Shown: positions 23,208-32,160, counted from the stretch's first letter. The stretch: DNA of 38,940 nucleotides from an uncultured Fidelibacterota bacterium (GCA_937888365.1 CALBFA010000110.1:1-38940); one strand, 5' to 3'. Notes: generated from the letters alone by a model not told the origin. Program-made: numbers and translations.

Positions 23208-25317
23208 CTACGACAATTCGATCGTACGCATGTTTTTCATCGCCACTGTTGTTTGGAGTATCACCGCTTTTACCGTAGGTCTCACAATAGCTTTAGAGCT
23301 ACCATGGCCTGCATTAAACCTTGGTATATCTTGGATGACATTTGGTCGAATTCGTCCACTTCATACAAACGCAGCAATCTTTGCATTTGTAGGAAACGCG
23401 ATTTTTATGGGATATTATTATGCTATCCAACGTTTATTGAAAGCAAGGAACTTTAATGATACACTCTCAAAAATTCATTTTTGGGGATGGAATCTAATTA
23501 TCGTTGCTGCTGTTATTACCTTGCCTCTCGGTATTACGACAAGTAAAGAATATGCAGAATTAGAATGGCCAATTGATATCGCCATCACTTTAATATGGGT
23601 CGTTTGGGGCATCAACATGATTGGAACAATCATGAAACGCCGGGAAAAACATCTCTATGTGGCAATTTGGTTTTTTATCGCAACATTTTTTACGATCGCT
23701 GTTTTACATATCGGTAACTCGATGGAAATTCCAATTACATTGACAAAAAGCTACTCCCTTTATGCAGGTGTTCAAGATGCGCTTATACAGTGGTGGTATG
23801 GCCATAATGCTGTCGCATTTTTCCTTACAACGCCATTTTTGGGACTCATGTACTATTTCATGCCAAAAGCCGCACAGCGTCCTGTTTATAGCTATCGTCT
23901 GTCTATTGTTCACTTTTGGGCATTAATCTTTATCTATATTTGGGCCGGTCCTCACCATTTACTTTACACTTCAACACCAGACTGGGCACAAACATTAGGA
24001 ACTGTTTTCTCCGTTGTTCTCATAGCACCTTCCTGGGGTGGTATGTTAAACGGTCTTTTGACTCTACGTGGTGCTTGGGATAGAGTTCGTCAAGATCCTG
24101 TCCTCAAATTTATGGTCGTGGCCATTACCGCTTATGGTATGTCAACTTTCGAAGGCCCTATGCTTTCATTGAAGAATGTGAATGCCCTTTCCCACTTTAC
24201 GGATTGGACCATTGCGCATGTTCACGTCGGTGCACTCGGTTGGAATGGATTTTTTACGTTTGGTATGATTTATTGGCTCGTTCCACGTCTATATGGAACA
24301 AAATTATATTCCGTTAAATGGGCTAATTGGCATTTTTGGATTGGAACATTAGGTATCCTCTTCTGGGTTATTCCAATGTATTGGGCAGGCATTACGCAAG
24401 GTTTGATGTGGAAACAATTCACACCTGAAGGCAATATCATGTATCCGAACTTTTTAGAGACGGTTACTCAAATTATTCCTATGTATTGGATGCGTGCTTT
24501 TGGTGGAACGCTCTATTTATCAGGGGCTATTCTGATGGCTGTCAACGTTTTTAAAACAACGAAGCAAGGTACATTCATACCTGAAGAAGCAGCTGAAGCA
24601 GCACCCTTGGTTCTTAATCGTGAAGCCGAGACCACCACCGGTTATAAGCATCGTTGGATTGAAAGTCGTCCGATACAATTCTTTATTCTATCGACTGTTG
24701 TTATTTTAATTGGCGGACTTGTCGAAGCGATTCCACTATTTGTTGTTAAATCTAATATCCCAACGATCGAATCAGTAAAACCATATACGGCGCTTCAACT
24801 CACGGGTCGCGATATTTATATACGCGAAGGTTGTTATAACTGTCACTCACAAATGATACGACCTTTCCGTGATGAAGTTGCGCGTTATGGCGAATATTCA
24901 AAAGCGGGTGAATTTGTCTATGATCACCCATTCTTGTGGGGTTCAAAACGTACGGGACCCGATTTACTTCGCGAAGGCGCTGCAGGTCCATTGAAAAAAC
25001 CTGATGCGTGGCATTTTAGTCACATGAGAGATCCAAGAACGATGTCTCCAGGTTCGATAATGCCTCCTTATCCATGGCTCATTGAAAATGAAACTGATTA
25101 TAGCACAATCGGTGCAAAAATCTCAGGCCTTCGAAAAATTGGCGTCCCATATCCAGAAGGATATGAAGATAGAGCAATGGCGGATATTAAAGCCGATGCC
25201 CAGGTTATTGTTGGACACTTGAAGTCAAGTGGTGTCCAAACAACTTGGGATCGTGAAATTGTAGCAGTAATCGCCTATCTACAAGGACTAGGCGCCCATT
25301 TAGACACTGGTAAATAA
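23188..25317 (+). CDS. ccoNO: fused cbb3 cytochrome oxidase subunits I and II (CcoN-CcoO)
   Basis: 709 residues from ATG 23188, with GGAG at 23175-23178. The open frame extends upstream but that part is ccoS sequence in another frame. Residues 1 to about 470 are CcoN: haem-b and CuB ligands are visible in RPLHTNAAIFAF, WWYGHNAVAFF, AGPHHLLYTSTPDW and TIAHVHVGALGWNGF. A linker of about 35 residues leads to CcoO, with a TM anchor (FFILSTVVILIGGLVEAIPLF), a single c-type haem site CYNCH (549-553) and a methionine-containing MPPYPWL segment. Fusion of the two subunits is known in Bacteroidetes and relatives. This is the terminal oxidase, a high-affinity proton-pumping enzyme in the inner membrane. 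Confidence 0.96.
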   Translation: MEMEKFNYDNSIVRMFFIATVVWSITAFTVGLTIALELPWPALNLGISWMTFGRIRPLHTNAAIFAFVGNAIFMGYYYAIQRLLKARNFNDTLSKIHFWGWNLIIVAAVITLPLGITTSKEYAELEWPIDIAITLIWVVWGINMIGTIMKRREKHLYVAIWFFIATFFTIAVLHIGNSMEIPITLTKSYSLYAGVQDALIQWWYGHNAVAFFLTTPFLGLMYYFMPKAAQRPVYSYRLSIVHFWALIFIYIWAGPHHLLYTSTPDWAQTLGTVFSVVLIAPSWGGMLNGLLTLRGAWDRVRQDPVLKFMVVAITAYGMSTFEGPMLSLKNVNALSHFTDWTIAHVHVGALGWNGFFTFGMIYWLVPRLYGTKLYSVKWANWHFWIGTLGILFWVIPMYWAGITQGLMWKQFTPEGNIMYPNFLETVTQIIPMYWMRAFGGTLYLSGAILMAVNVFKTTKQGTFIPEEAAEAAPLVLNREAETTTGYKHRWIESRPIQFFILSTVVILIGGLVEAIPLFVVKSNIPTIESVKPYTALQLTGRDIYIREGCYNCHSQMIRPFRDEVARYGEYSKAGEFVYDHPFLWGSKRTGPDLLREGAAGPLKKPDAWHFSHMRDPRTMSPGSIMPPYPWLIENETDYSTIGAKISGLRKIGVPYPEGYEDRAMADIKADAQVIVGHLKSSGVQTTWDREIVAVIAYLQGLGAHLDTGK

Positions 25318-25337
25318 TCAAGGGATGCGTTACTAAA

Positions 25338-25511
25338 ATGATGAAATATGTTATTGAGAAATCAACTGATTATGAGATTTGGCAGGTCCTCTCTTTACTT
25401 ATTTTTGTTGGCTTCTTTATTGGAGCATTAATTGTATTATTCAAAATGAGTCGCTCATATATCCATAATATGGAAAATCTTCCATTGGATTTAGACGACA
25501 GACCCGAATAG
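25338..25511 (+). CDS. ccoQ: small CcoQ-like membrane subunit
   Basis: 57 residues, beginning at ATGATG. One membrane helix (about residues 16-36, LLIFVGFFIGALIVLF) is followed by a short polar tail ending LDDRPE. Position between ccoNO and ccoP, single helix and size fit CcoQ/FixQ, the small subunit that stabilises the cbb3 complex. Sequence conservation in this family is poor, so the call rests mainly on context. It starts 20 bases after the ccoNO stop, and ccoP starts 12 bases after its own stop. Confidence 0.8.
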   Translation: MMKYVIEKSTDYEIWQVLSLLIFVGFFIGALIVLFKMSRSYIHNMENLPLDLDDRPE

Positions 25512-25523
25512 GAGATCAGCCAC

Positions 25524-26174
25524 ATGGCGAAACAAATTTTAGATGAATTAATGGATCACGATTATGATGGTATCCAAGAATATGACAATGATTTACCACC
25601 ATGGTGGAAAAATCTATTTTTACTTACAGTCATTTTTGGGCTTGTGTATATATTTTATTACCATTTTTTTGGCGCCGGTAATTTGCAAGAAGCAGAATAC
25701 CTTGCGATGGTAAATAAGACTGAAGCAGCGACAGAAATGACATCAGGCGGTGGGATTGGTTATAAATCACCCTATTCGGGTGATAATGTTACGCAACGCA
25801 AAGCAAATACAGGTGATTTAGCGAGCGCTCCCACTCCCGAACCCGTTGCACAAACCTTTGCATTACTGACTGACGAGGCGAGTCGTAGAGCAGGAAAAGA
25901 AATATGGATTACAAATTGCTCTGTTTGCCATCTCGTAGATGGTGGAGGTATGATTGGACCTAATATGACGGATAATTATTGGATCCATGGTAACAAGATG
26001 GCGGATTTAATCAATACGATTAATGTGGGTGTCCTTACAAAAGGGATGACGCCATGGAAAGAGATTCTCAGTGATGAACAAATTCAACAAGTTTCTAGTT
26101 ACATTTTAAGTGACTTAGTTGGATCGACTCCTGCAGTTGCGAAAGGACCCCAAGGGACAAAATCAGAAGAATAA
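25524..26174 (+). CDS. ccoP: cbb3 cytochrome oxidase subunit III (CcoP), monohaem
   Basis: 216 residues with GGAGAT upstream of the ATG. The N-terminal DHDYDGIQEYDNDLPPWWKNLF is the diagnostic CcoP/FixP entry, followed by one membrane helix (residues about 32-52). After a Gly/Pro-rich linker comes one cytochrome c domain with CSVCH (132-136) and a Met in the MTPWKEIL segment. Classical proteobacterial CcoP carries two haem c groups; here there is only one, as in several Bacteroidetes. It passes electrons from soluble carriers to CcoO. A terminator follows 12 bases after the stop, closing the structural part of the operon. Confidence 0.95.
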   Translation: MAKQILDELMDHDYDGIQEYDNDLPPWWKNLFLLTVIFGLVYIFYYHFFGAGNLQEAEYLAMVNKTEAATEMTSGGGIGYKSPYSGDNVTQRKANTGDLASAPTPEPVAQTFALLTDEASRRAGKEIWITNCSVCHLVDGGGMIGPNMTDNYWIHGNKMADLINTINVGVLTKGMTPWKEILSDEQIQQVSSYILSDLVGSTPAVAKGPQGTKSEE

Positions 26175-26185
26175 ATATCGTTCTA

Positions 26186-26231
26186 AAAAAGGGAGCTGAT
26201 GAGAGGAAACTCATTTTATGGCTCCCTTTTT
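26186..26231 (+). terminator. terminator after ccoP with nested hairpin
   Basis: An 11-base-pair stem AAAAAGGGAGC/GCTCCCTTTTT encloses a second small stem, ATGAG/CTCAT (26199-26214). The T run follows the outer stem. It separates structural cco genes from the assembly genes ccoG and ccoH and could cause partial read-through, giving less of the assembly factors. Confidence 0.85.
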
Positions 26232-26268
26232 GTTGTATTTTTAAGTACATGCAGAAAGGCACATATTG

Positions 26269-27687
26269 ATGGATAGCAAGGACAATCTCAAACTCGCAAA
26301 TCAAGATTCTGCAGGATATAGAGATAGAGTCGCTACTATAGACGAAGACGGCAAACGAACGTGGATATACCCTAAAAAACCCAAAGGTAAATATTATAAC
26401 TACCGAACATGGCTTTCCTATGTTCTCTTATTTTTAATGTTTGCGGGACCTTTCATGAGAGTCAATAGTCAACCTGTTCTTCTGTTAAATATTTTAGAAC
26501 GAAAATTCATTATTCTGGGGATGGCTTTTTGGCCACAAGATTTTCATTTATTCGTCATAGCCATGATTACAGGCGTGGTTGCGATACTACTCTTTACATC
26601 TATTTTTGGTCGCCTTTTTTGCGGCTGGGTCTGCCCTCAAACCGTCTTTATGGAAATGCTCTTTCGAAAAATAGAATACTTTATAGAAGGCGATGCCAGC
26701 AATCAACGCAAACTTGATAGGCAAGCTTTAAACATTGAAAAAATCTTTAAAAAAACTATCAAACATGTCATCTTTTTTGCCTTATCTTTTTTAATCGGAA
26801 ATACGCTTTTAGCCTACATCATTGGCTCTGATGAACTTATTCATATCATTACTGACCCTATCAATAGTCATATGCAAGGGCTAATGGTCATGATGCTATT
26901 TTCCCTCGCATTCTACTATGTATTTAGCCAATTTAGAGAACAAGCCTGCACAATGGTGTGCCCCTATGGACGTTTCCAATCAGTATTATTAGATGACCGA
27001 TCCATCGTTATTTCCTATGATTTCGTGCGCGGCGAACCTCGTGGAAAATTGGAAAAGCATCCCAATAGTGAGAAAGGGGACTGCATCGATTGCGGTCACT
27101 GTATCGACGTCTGTCCAACGGGAATTGATATTCGCAATGGTACTCAACTAGAATGCGTAAATTGCACGGCCTGTATGGATGCCTGTGATAATATCATGAC
27201 CAAAATAGGTCGCGAACCAAACCTTATTCGTTACGCGTCATCTTATGGCATCGAAACAGGTGAGACCAAAATAATGACGTCCCGCGCATACGGCTATTCG
27301 GCTATTCTCATCATACTTATTGCGGTCCTCTCTCTATTGCTTTTTACTCGCTCTGATGTGGAAGCCTCCATCCTAAGAGCAGCAGGTTCGTTATATTATG
27401 AATTGCCAAGCAAGGTTATTCGCAATTTATATACGGTTAAAGTCGTTAATAAAACCTTTGATGTCATGCCGATTCGTTTTGAACTCGCCGAACCCGAAGG
27501 AAACATTGTTATCCAAGGAAATGCTATTATAGTTGAGCCTCAACAAATTGGGAAAGGTCAATTTTTTGTTGATTTAAAACATCAAGAACTTACAGGCTAC
27601 CGAACAACAATTGTCATAGATGTCTTTTTTGGAGATCGTAAAATTGAAACCGTTCATACAAACTTCATGGGACCCGAAAACGAATGA
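26269..27687 (+). CDS. ccoG: cytochrome oxidase accessory protein CcoG/FixG (ferredoxin-like)
   Basis: 472 residues from ATG 26269, with AAAGG at 26255-26259. A TTG one codon earlier is less likely. Several membrane helices surround CGWVCPQTVFMEMLFRKIEY and the CTMVCPYGRFQ segment. A cytoplasmic 2x[4Fe-4S] ferredoxin domain follows with CIDCGHCIDVCPTG and CVNCTACMDACD. The C-terminal ~110 residues are an Ig-like domain typical of CcoG. The protein is a cupric reductase that supplies Cu+ for oxidase assembly. It starts 38 bases after the terminator hairpin, and its stop overlaps ccoH (ATGA). Confidence 0.95.
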   Translation: MDSKDNLKLANQDSAGYRDRVATIDEDGKRTWIYPKKPKGKYYNYRTWLSYVLLFLMFAGPFMRVNSQPVLLLNILERKFIILGMAFWPQDFHLFVIAMITGVVAILLFTSIFGRLFCGWVCPQTVFMEMLFRKIEYFIEGDASNQRKLDRQALNIEKIFKKTIKHVIFFALSFLIGNTLLAYIIGSDELIHIITDPINSHMQGLMVMMLFSLAFYYVFSQFREQACTMVCPYGRFQSVLLDDRSIVISYDFVRGEPRGKLEKHPNSEKGDCIDCGHCIDVCPTGIDIRNGTQLECVNCTACMDACDNIMTKIGREPNLIRYASSYGIETGETKIMTSRAYGYSAILIILIAVLSLLLFTRSDVEASILRAAGSLYYELPSKVIRNLYTVKVVNKTFDVMPIRFELAEPEGNIVIQGNAIIVEPQQIGKGQFFVDLKHQELTGYRTTIVIDVFFGDRKIETVHTNFMGPENE

Positions 27688-28148
27688 TAAACTGGATCAA
27701 AAATAACTTTTGGCCGTGGGGCATTGTATCCTTTCTGGTCATATTTATGTCTTTTTTTATTGGGTTCGCAATTTGGACTTTTAGTCTGCCTATAAATTTG
27801 GTCGAATCTGAGTACTATGAAAAGGGCCAAGATTATCAACAACAAATTGATATAGAAAATCGAACCTCAGGTCTTCCTTTGAAACCAGTTTTTCAATTTA
27901 ATGGCGAAAGCAATCAACTTAATGTGCAATTCCCCTCTGCGTTAATCCCAGAATTTCAATCTGGCGAAATCATTTTTTATTATCCCGCAGATGGTAGGCA
28001 GGATATCAAGTCAAAAGTCGAATTGTCTTCAACTGGCAACGCTCAATTCAATCTTAATTCCCTCAAAAAAGGCCCTTGGATTGCTAAATTTAAATGGGTC
28101 ATGAATGAAACAGACTATTTTATGAGCCATCATATACTTGTTAACTAA
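27684..28148 (+). CDS. ccoH: FixH/CcoH family protein
   Basis: 154 residues. WPWGIVSFLVIFMSFFIGFAI is the single N-terminal membrane helix, followed by the family motif LVESEYYEKGQDYQQQID and a periplasmic beta-domain. FixH/CcoH is a component of the cbb3 assembly complex and interacts with CcoI and CcoN. The start overlaps the ccoG stop by four bases, so the pair is coupled. Confidence 0.9.
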   Translation: MINWIKNNFWPWGIVSFLVIFMSFFIGFAIWTFSLPINLVESEYYEKGQDYQQQIDIENRTSGLPLKPVFQFNGESNQLNVQFPSALIPEFQSGEIIFYYPADGRQDIKSKVELSSTGNAQFNLNSLKKGPWIAKFKWVMNETDYFMSHHILVN

Positions 28149-28169
28149 CAAAGACATCGCCCCTATATT

Positions 28170-28694
28170 TTGAAAAAATTAATACCACTTTTAATCGTTT
28201 TACTGCTGATTGTTGGGATCGTCACAATTTTCACATCCTTAGCAAATGTCCAACGCATGACGGTTGTTTACGAAGGCAACACTACGAAACTTCCCATTGA
28301 AATTGAATTCAATCATTTTCAAGATAGCGAATGCGGAATGATTATCGATGACATTACATACGCCTCACAAGTCATTGCTTCCGACGGTAAAACTTGGTTT
28401 TTTCATGACCACGGCGGCATGGCATCATGGCTCTTTCTCAAAACTGAAAGATTTCAGAATGAGGCTGTGATTTGGGTCTGGGCAAAAGATTCTACGCGAT
28501 GGATTGATGGAAAAATGGCGTGGTACAGCCGCAACGACATTACACCGATGGCTTACGGATTTGGCGCTTATATGTCGAAAAGAGCTAGGTTTGTTTCATT
28601 TAACGACATGCAAGGTTACATGGAACGCGGTGAGACATTGGCAAATTTGGATAAACGAAAACAAATAATGGATGAACTAAATGGAAACCGTTGA
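28170..28694 (+). CDS. membrane-anchored NosL-like copper-binding protein
   Basis: 174 residues from a TTG start that lacks a clear ribosome site. Residues 3-25 are a signal anchor without a lipobox. Residues about 53-85 carry ECGMIIDDITYASQVIASD and WFFHDHGGMASWL, the pattern of NosL, a periplasmic copper chaperone that uses Met, Cys and His residues. Canonical NosL is a lipoprotein next to nitrous oxide reductase genes; here the protein is anchored by a helix and sits in a cbb3 assembly cluster, so it may help deliver copper to CuB. Its end overlaps the next gene by 14 bases. Confidence 0.72.
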   Translation: MKKLIPLLIVLLLIVGIVTIFTSLANVQRMTVVYEGNTTKLPIEIEFNHFQDSECGMIIDDITYASQVIASDGKTWFFHDHGGMASWLFLKTERFQNEAVIWVWAKDSTRWIDGKMAWYSRNDITPMAYGFGAYMSKRARFVSFNDMQGYMERGETLANLDKRKQIMDELNGNR

Positions 28695-29388
28695 TTTCCT
28701 ATCCATCATTACCATTGCTTTCTTCGGCTCATTTGGCCATTGCGTGGGAATGTGCGGCGGTATCGTTATTGCCTATTCCACGAAAAATCTGGAAAAAAAT
28801 TGGAGCAAAACAAAGCAAAGTGCTTCCCACTTATTGTACTCATTAGGTCGCGTTGTCACTTACACACTTCTGGGTAGTATTTTTGGATATTTAGGCGGTG
28901 TTGCTGTTTTTAATAATACGACAAATGGGATTCTTTGGATTGTTGCAGGCACGGCCATGGTTTTGGCTGGTTTGTCGCTTCTCGGTAAAATCAAATTTCT
29001 TTCACTTTTGGAATATACGTTTTCAAGCTCTTCTTGGTATCAAAAGAATTTTCGAGCCCTCCTCAAAACACAATCTCTCTTTGGATTTTTCCTTTTAGGC
29101 ATGCTCAATGGTCTCCTTCCTTGCGGTTTTGTTTACTTTTTTGCTATCACTGCAGCCAGTACCGCAAGTCCCTTCTATGGCGCAATCGTTATGACAATAT
29201 TTGGTCTCAGCACCATACCTGCACTTTTTAGTCTTGGATTTTTTATCGGGCTTTTAAAAAAAATGAGCTTCCGAAATATCATGACAAAACTCGCTGCTTA
29301 TTCGGTGATTATCTATGGTGCTTATACATTATATAATGGATATCGATACCTCGTGGAGCCAGCCCATAGCATTTTGGAATGCCATTAA
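28681..29388 (+). CDS. TauE/SafE-like membrane protein of the cbb3 assembly locus
   Basis: 235 residues, about six membrane segments. The opening FFGSFGHCVGMCGGIVIAYS, with Cys-x3-Cys, and the second-half LNGLLPCGFVYFFAITAAS are the two half-repeats of the SafE/UreH-like group (DsbD-like topology). Such genes sit at the end of cbb3 operons in many Bacteroidetes and Epsilonproteobacteria and have been proposed to move copper or thiol reductant across the membrane. The paired cysteines, one in each half, fit either idea. It overlaps the NosL-like gene and is the last gene of the run. Confidence 0.85.
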   Translation: METVDFLSIITIAFFGSFGHCVGMCGGIVIAYSTKNLEKNWSKTKQSASHLLYSLGRVVTYTLLGSIFGYLGGVAVFNNTTNGILWIVAGTAMVLAGLSLLGKIKFLSLLEYTFSSSSWYQKNFRALLKTQSLFGFFLLGMLNGLLPCGFVYFFAITAASTASPFYGAIVMTIFGLSTIPALFSLGFFIGLLKKMSFRNIMTKLAAYSVIIYGAYTLYNGYRYLVEPAHSILECH

Positions 29389-29444
29389 CGCTATTGCTTA
29401 TTCACCTTTAATCGAATAATATCCCCTAAAAATTGGAGTCTCGT

Positions 29445-29792
29445 ATGAGCACAAAACATCCCTTTCAATGGATTTCGGAATCGTCACAAAATCGTACATT
29501 TGGCATACTAATATTACTGACAATTAATGTCGTTATTGGGCTTCAACTCACAGGCGGGCCACTTAAAACATCCGCTTCTCCTGCTGGGATTGTTTCTTTC
29601 GAATTCGCCGGTGAATTGGACAATGCACAAGCCATGATTAAATCGTGGGGTCAAGGCGGACAGGTCTACATCGGCTTAAATCTTGGACTCGATTTCCTTT
29701 TTCTCGTTCTTTATTCAACAACAATTGGCTTGGCTTGCGTCATTGTTGGCAGTTTAGTCACCTGGGGACAATCCCTACTCTCTAAAAAATAA
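29445..29792 (+). CDS. short membrane protein of unknown function, possibly C-terminally truncated
   Basis: 115 residues from ATG 29445, with GGAG seven bases upstream. Three hydrophobic stretches can be seen (around 15-33, 48-60 weakly, and 73-103). The phrase FEFAGELDNAQAMIKSWG, then LGLDFLFLVLYS, belongs to a small uncharacterised membrane protein family whose members, as I recall, are about 160-190 residues with a further C-terminal helix pair. Here the frame stops right after GQSLLSKK, and the next 150 bases do not continue it in another frame. Expression and function are unknown. Confidence 0.6.
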   Translation: MSTKHPFQWISESSQNRTFGILILLTINVVIGLQLTGGPLKTSASPAGIVSFEFAGELDNAQAMIKSWGQGGQVYIGLNLGLDFLFLVLYSTTIGLACVIVGSLVTWGQSLLSKK

Positions 29793-29952
29793 TTTCGATT
29801 ATTCGAAGACGGTTTTTCAAGCTTTTGGGCATCATCATGTTTTATGATGTCTAATACGATTAATTTTTTAACAAGTCTTCATTCTTTCTTGTTATCTATG
29901 TCCTTGTATTCCAAAACAAAATTTCTATGCTAAAGAAAAAATTGAGACACAA

Positions 29953-32055
29953 ATGAAAATCACACACATATTTCAATACTACCTAACCGCTCTCCTTCTT
30001 TCGACCTTTATTTTTGCTGATATTCCCAATGGATATTACGACTCGGCGCAAGGTCTCATTCAAGAGCCACTACAAGCCAGCTTACATGACATCATAGACA
30101 ATCACAATGCCCGAACCTATGCCCAACTTTGGACTGATTTTCAAACGACAGATCAGAAACCCAACGGCAAAGTTTGGGATATGTATTCTGATATTCCCAA
30201 TCAATCGCCGCCCTACGAATACACATTTGTTTCGGATCAGTGTGGCAATTATAGCGGCGAAGGAAGCTGCTATAATCGTGAACACTCATGGCCTAAAAGT
30301 TGGTTTAATGATGCGGCGCCTATGTACACAGATTTATTTCATCTCGTTCCGACGGATGGCTATGTCAATGGGATGCGAAGCAATTATCCTTATGGCGAAG
30401 TCGGGACGGCGACATGGACAAGCCAAAATGGGAGCCAGCTTGGAGCATGTGTAACACTGGGATATTCTGGAACCGTTTTCGAACCCATTGATGCCTATAA
30501 AGGCGACTTTGCACGAAATTATTTCTATATGTCCACGCGATATTATGGCGAAGATGGAGGATGGCCAGGATCGCCAATGGTGAATGGCTCACAGCTGGAA
30601 CCGTGGGCATTAGACATGATGATGCGATGGCATGTTGATGACCCTATCAGTCAAAAAGAAATCGACAGAAATGATGCTATTTACGGCATTCAAGGCAATC
30701 GGAATCCCTATATCGATCATCCTGAATATGTCAACAGTGTTTGGGGAAATATGCCTGTTTCGCCTTCAAACTTGCTACTTCATAACCTAAGTTCAAATTC
30801 GGTGACAATTAGTTGGACCGATGAAGCCGACAATGAATTCGGCTTTTATATTTATATGGATGCCATTCGCGTGGACACCTTAGTCGCCAATAGTTATGAA
30901 ATATCTATTGTCAGTCTTTCACCCTCCACCGAATATTTATTTGGTGTCTCAGCCTATAATGCTGATGGAGAATCAGGCATTTCGAACCTTTCGTTTATCA
31001 CTGGCAGCGGTACCGCGCCCAATGCACCGAATAGTGTTACGGGGAGTAATATCACCAGCGCAAGTTTAACACTTACATGGACTGATAACGCCAACGACGA
31101 AAACGGTTTTTATATCTATCAGGATGCGCAACTTCGCGACAGTGTCGCTTCAGACATCACACAATACGATGTGACATTATTAAGCGCTGAAACACAGTAC
31201 ACCTTTGGAATCGCGGCATTTAATTCGGGCGGCATTTCAGGCATCTCTACCGTGACGCTTACAACAACGAACGGTGGCGGCAGTACGGAAACGCATTTTA
31301 TTGAGGGCTTTGAAACAGGAAGCGGCTCGTCTTACATTGCGGGGAATTACACTTTAGAAAGCGGCGTTTGGGAGATGTCTGCTGCGGGAAATTTCACCTT
31401 GGGGACGCCTTTTAGCGGGAATTTGTGCCTCGCGATCAATGATGACACGCCCAACGCACACGTGACCACGCCGTCTGTAAATAGCGTGGGAACTGTATCG
31501 TTTTATTATTATCAACGATCCGGCGATAGCGACGATGACTTTATTCTGCAAAAATCTCTTAATAGCGGTGCTTGGGAAGATGTCGTTACACAAGCGTTTA
31601 ATATGGGCGAAAGCTATACACTATTTTCCTATGACATCAATGATGAGCGTGACAATATCAAGATTCGTATTTTAAGTGATGACAATACAGGACACCTTAT
31701 TATTGATGACTTTACCCTGACAAATTACGAACCTATCGGAATAATTGATATTTCAAAACCTGAAATAATGCCTCAAACTATTTCCATAAGCAATGTATAT
31801 CCAAATCCATTTAATCCTGTCGTGTATTTTAGTGTGTTATCGCAAGAGGATGCAACGTCTCTAAACATTAATGTCTTTAATATTCGTGGTGAATGGGTTT
31901 CTCATGTTTTTTCGGGCGAGATTGCCCTGGGGACGAGAAACTTTATGTGGAATGGGACAAATGGTGCTGGCGAAAATGTTCCGTCAGGTGTTTATATGAT
32001 TCGCGGTGAGAATGGGAGTATCAACATTTCCAAGTCCGTTACATTATTAAGATAA
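29953..32055 (+). CDS. secreted endonuclease I family nuclease with two FN3 domains and type IX sorting domain
   Basis: 700 residues. Signal peptide 1-22 (ending IFA). Residues about 24-270 are an endonuclease I (EndA/NucM) domain opening with IPNGYYDSAQGL and carrying the His-Me finger-like site YNREHSWPKSWF (His111), then DLFHLVPTDGYVNGMRSNYPYGEV. Two fibronectin type III domains follow (about 273-353 and 357-435), each with a W-TD-A(N/D)-E-GFYIY strand. Next comes a jelly-roll-like anchor domain (about 440-590) and a type IX sorting domain with YPNPFNPVVYFSV. It would degrade extracellular DNA for nutrient or phosphate supply. It is preceded by 160 AT-rich bases with TATGCT 22 bases before the ATG. 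Confidence 0.92.
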   Translation: MKITHIFQYYLTALLLSTFIFADIPNGYYDSAQGLIQEPLQASLHDIIDNHNARTYAQLWTDFQTTDQKPNGKVWDMYSDIPNQSPPYEYTFVSDQCGNYSGEGSCYNREHSWPKSWFNDAAPMYTDLFHLVPTDGYVNGMRSNYPYGEVGTATWTSQNGSQLGACVTLGYSGTVFEPIDAYKGDFARNYFYMSTRYYGEDGGWPGSPMVNGSQLEPWALDMMMRWHVDDPISQKEIDRNDAIYGIQGNRNPYIDHPEYVNSVWGNMPVSPSNLLLHNLSSNSVTISWTDEADNEFGFYIYMDAIRVDTLVANSYEISIVSLSPSTEYLFGVSAYNADGESGISNLSFITGSGTAPNAPNSVTGSNITSASLTLTWTDNANDENGFYIYQDAQLRDSVASDITQYDVTLLSAETQYTFGIAAFNSGGISGISTVTLTTTNGGGSTETHFIEGFETGSGSSYIAGNYTLESGVWEMSAAGNFTLGTPFSGNLCLAINDDTPNAHVTTPSVNSVGTVSFYYYQRSGDSDDDFILQKSLNSGAWEDVVTQAFNMGESYTLFSYDINDERDNIKIRILSDDNTGHLIIDDFTLTNYEPIGIIDISKPEIMPQTISISNVYPNPFNPVVYFSVLSQEDATSLNINVFNIRGEWVSHVFSGEIALGTRNFMWNGTNGAGENVPSGVYMIRGENGSINISKSVTLLR

Positions 32056-32079
32056 TTTGATAAAGTTAGATTAAATATC

Positions 32080-32160
32080 GTAAGCATTTTGCTTGCGGGA
32101 AAAGTCTACCACCAAGCTCCATGAAGAAGCACTAAGTTGCACAAAGAAAAGTAAAAGCAC
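32080..32160 (+). repeat. dispersed repeat, copy 2 of 3
   Basis: Starts with a GTAAGC/GCTTGC hairpin and continues ACCAAGCTCCATGAAGAAGC, ACTAAG, CACAAAG, AAAAG, AAAAGC. It matches 38819-38905 over its whole length and 14861-14930 over the right part. Confidence 0.8.

Noticed and set aside
30107-30454. 115-residue frame inside the endonuclease I gene
   Set aside because: It is a shadow frame of a well-supported nuclease domain.
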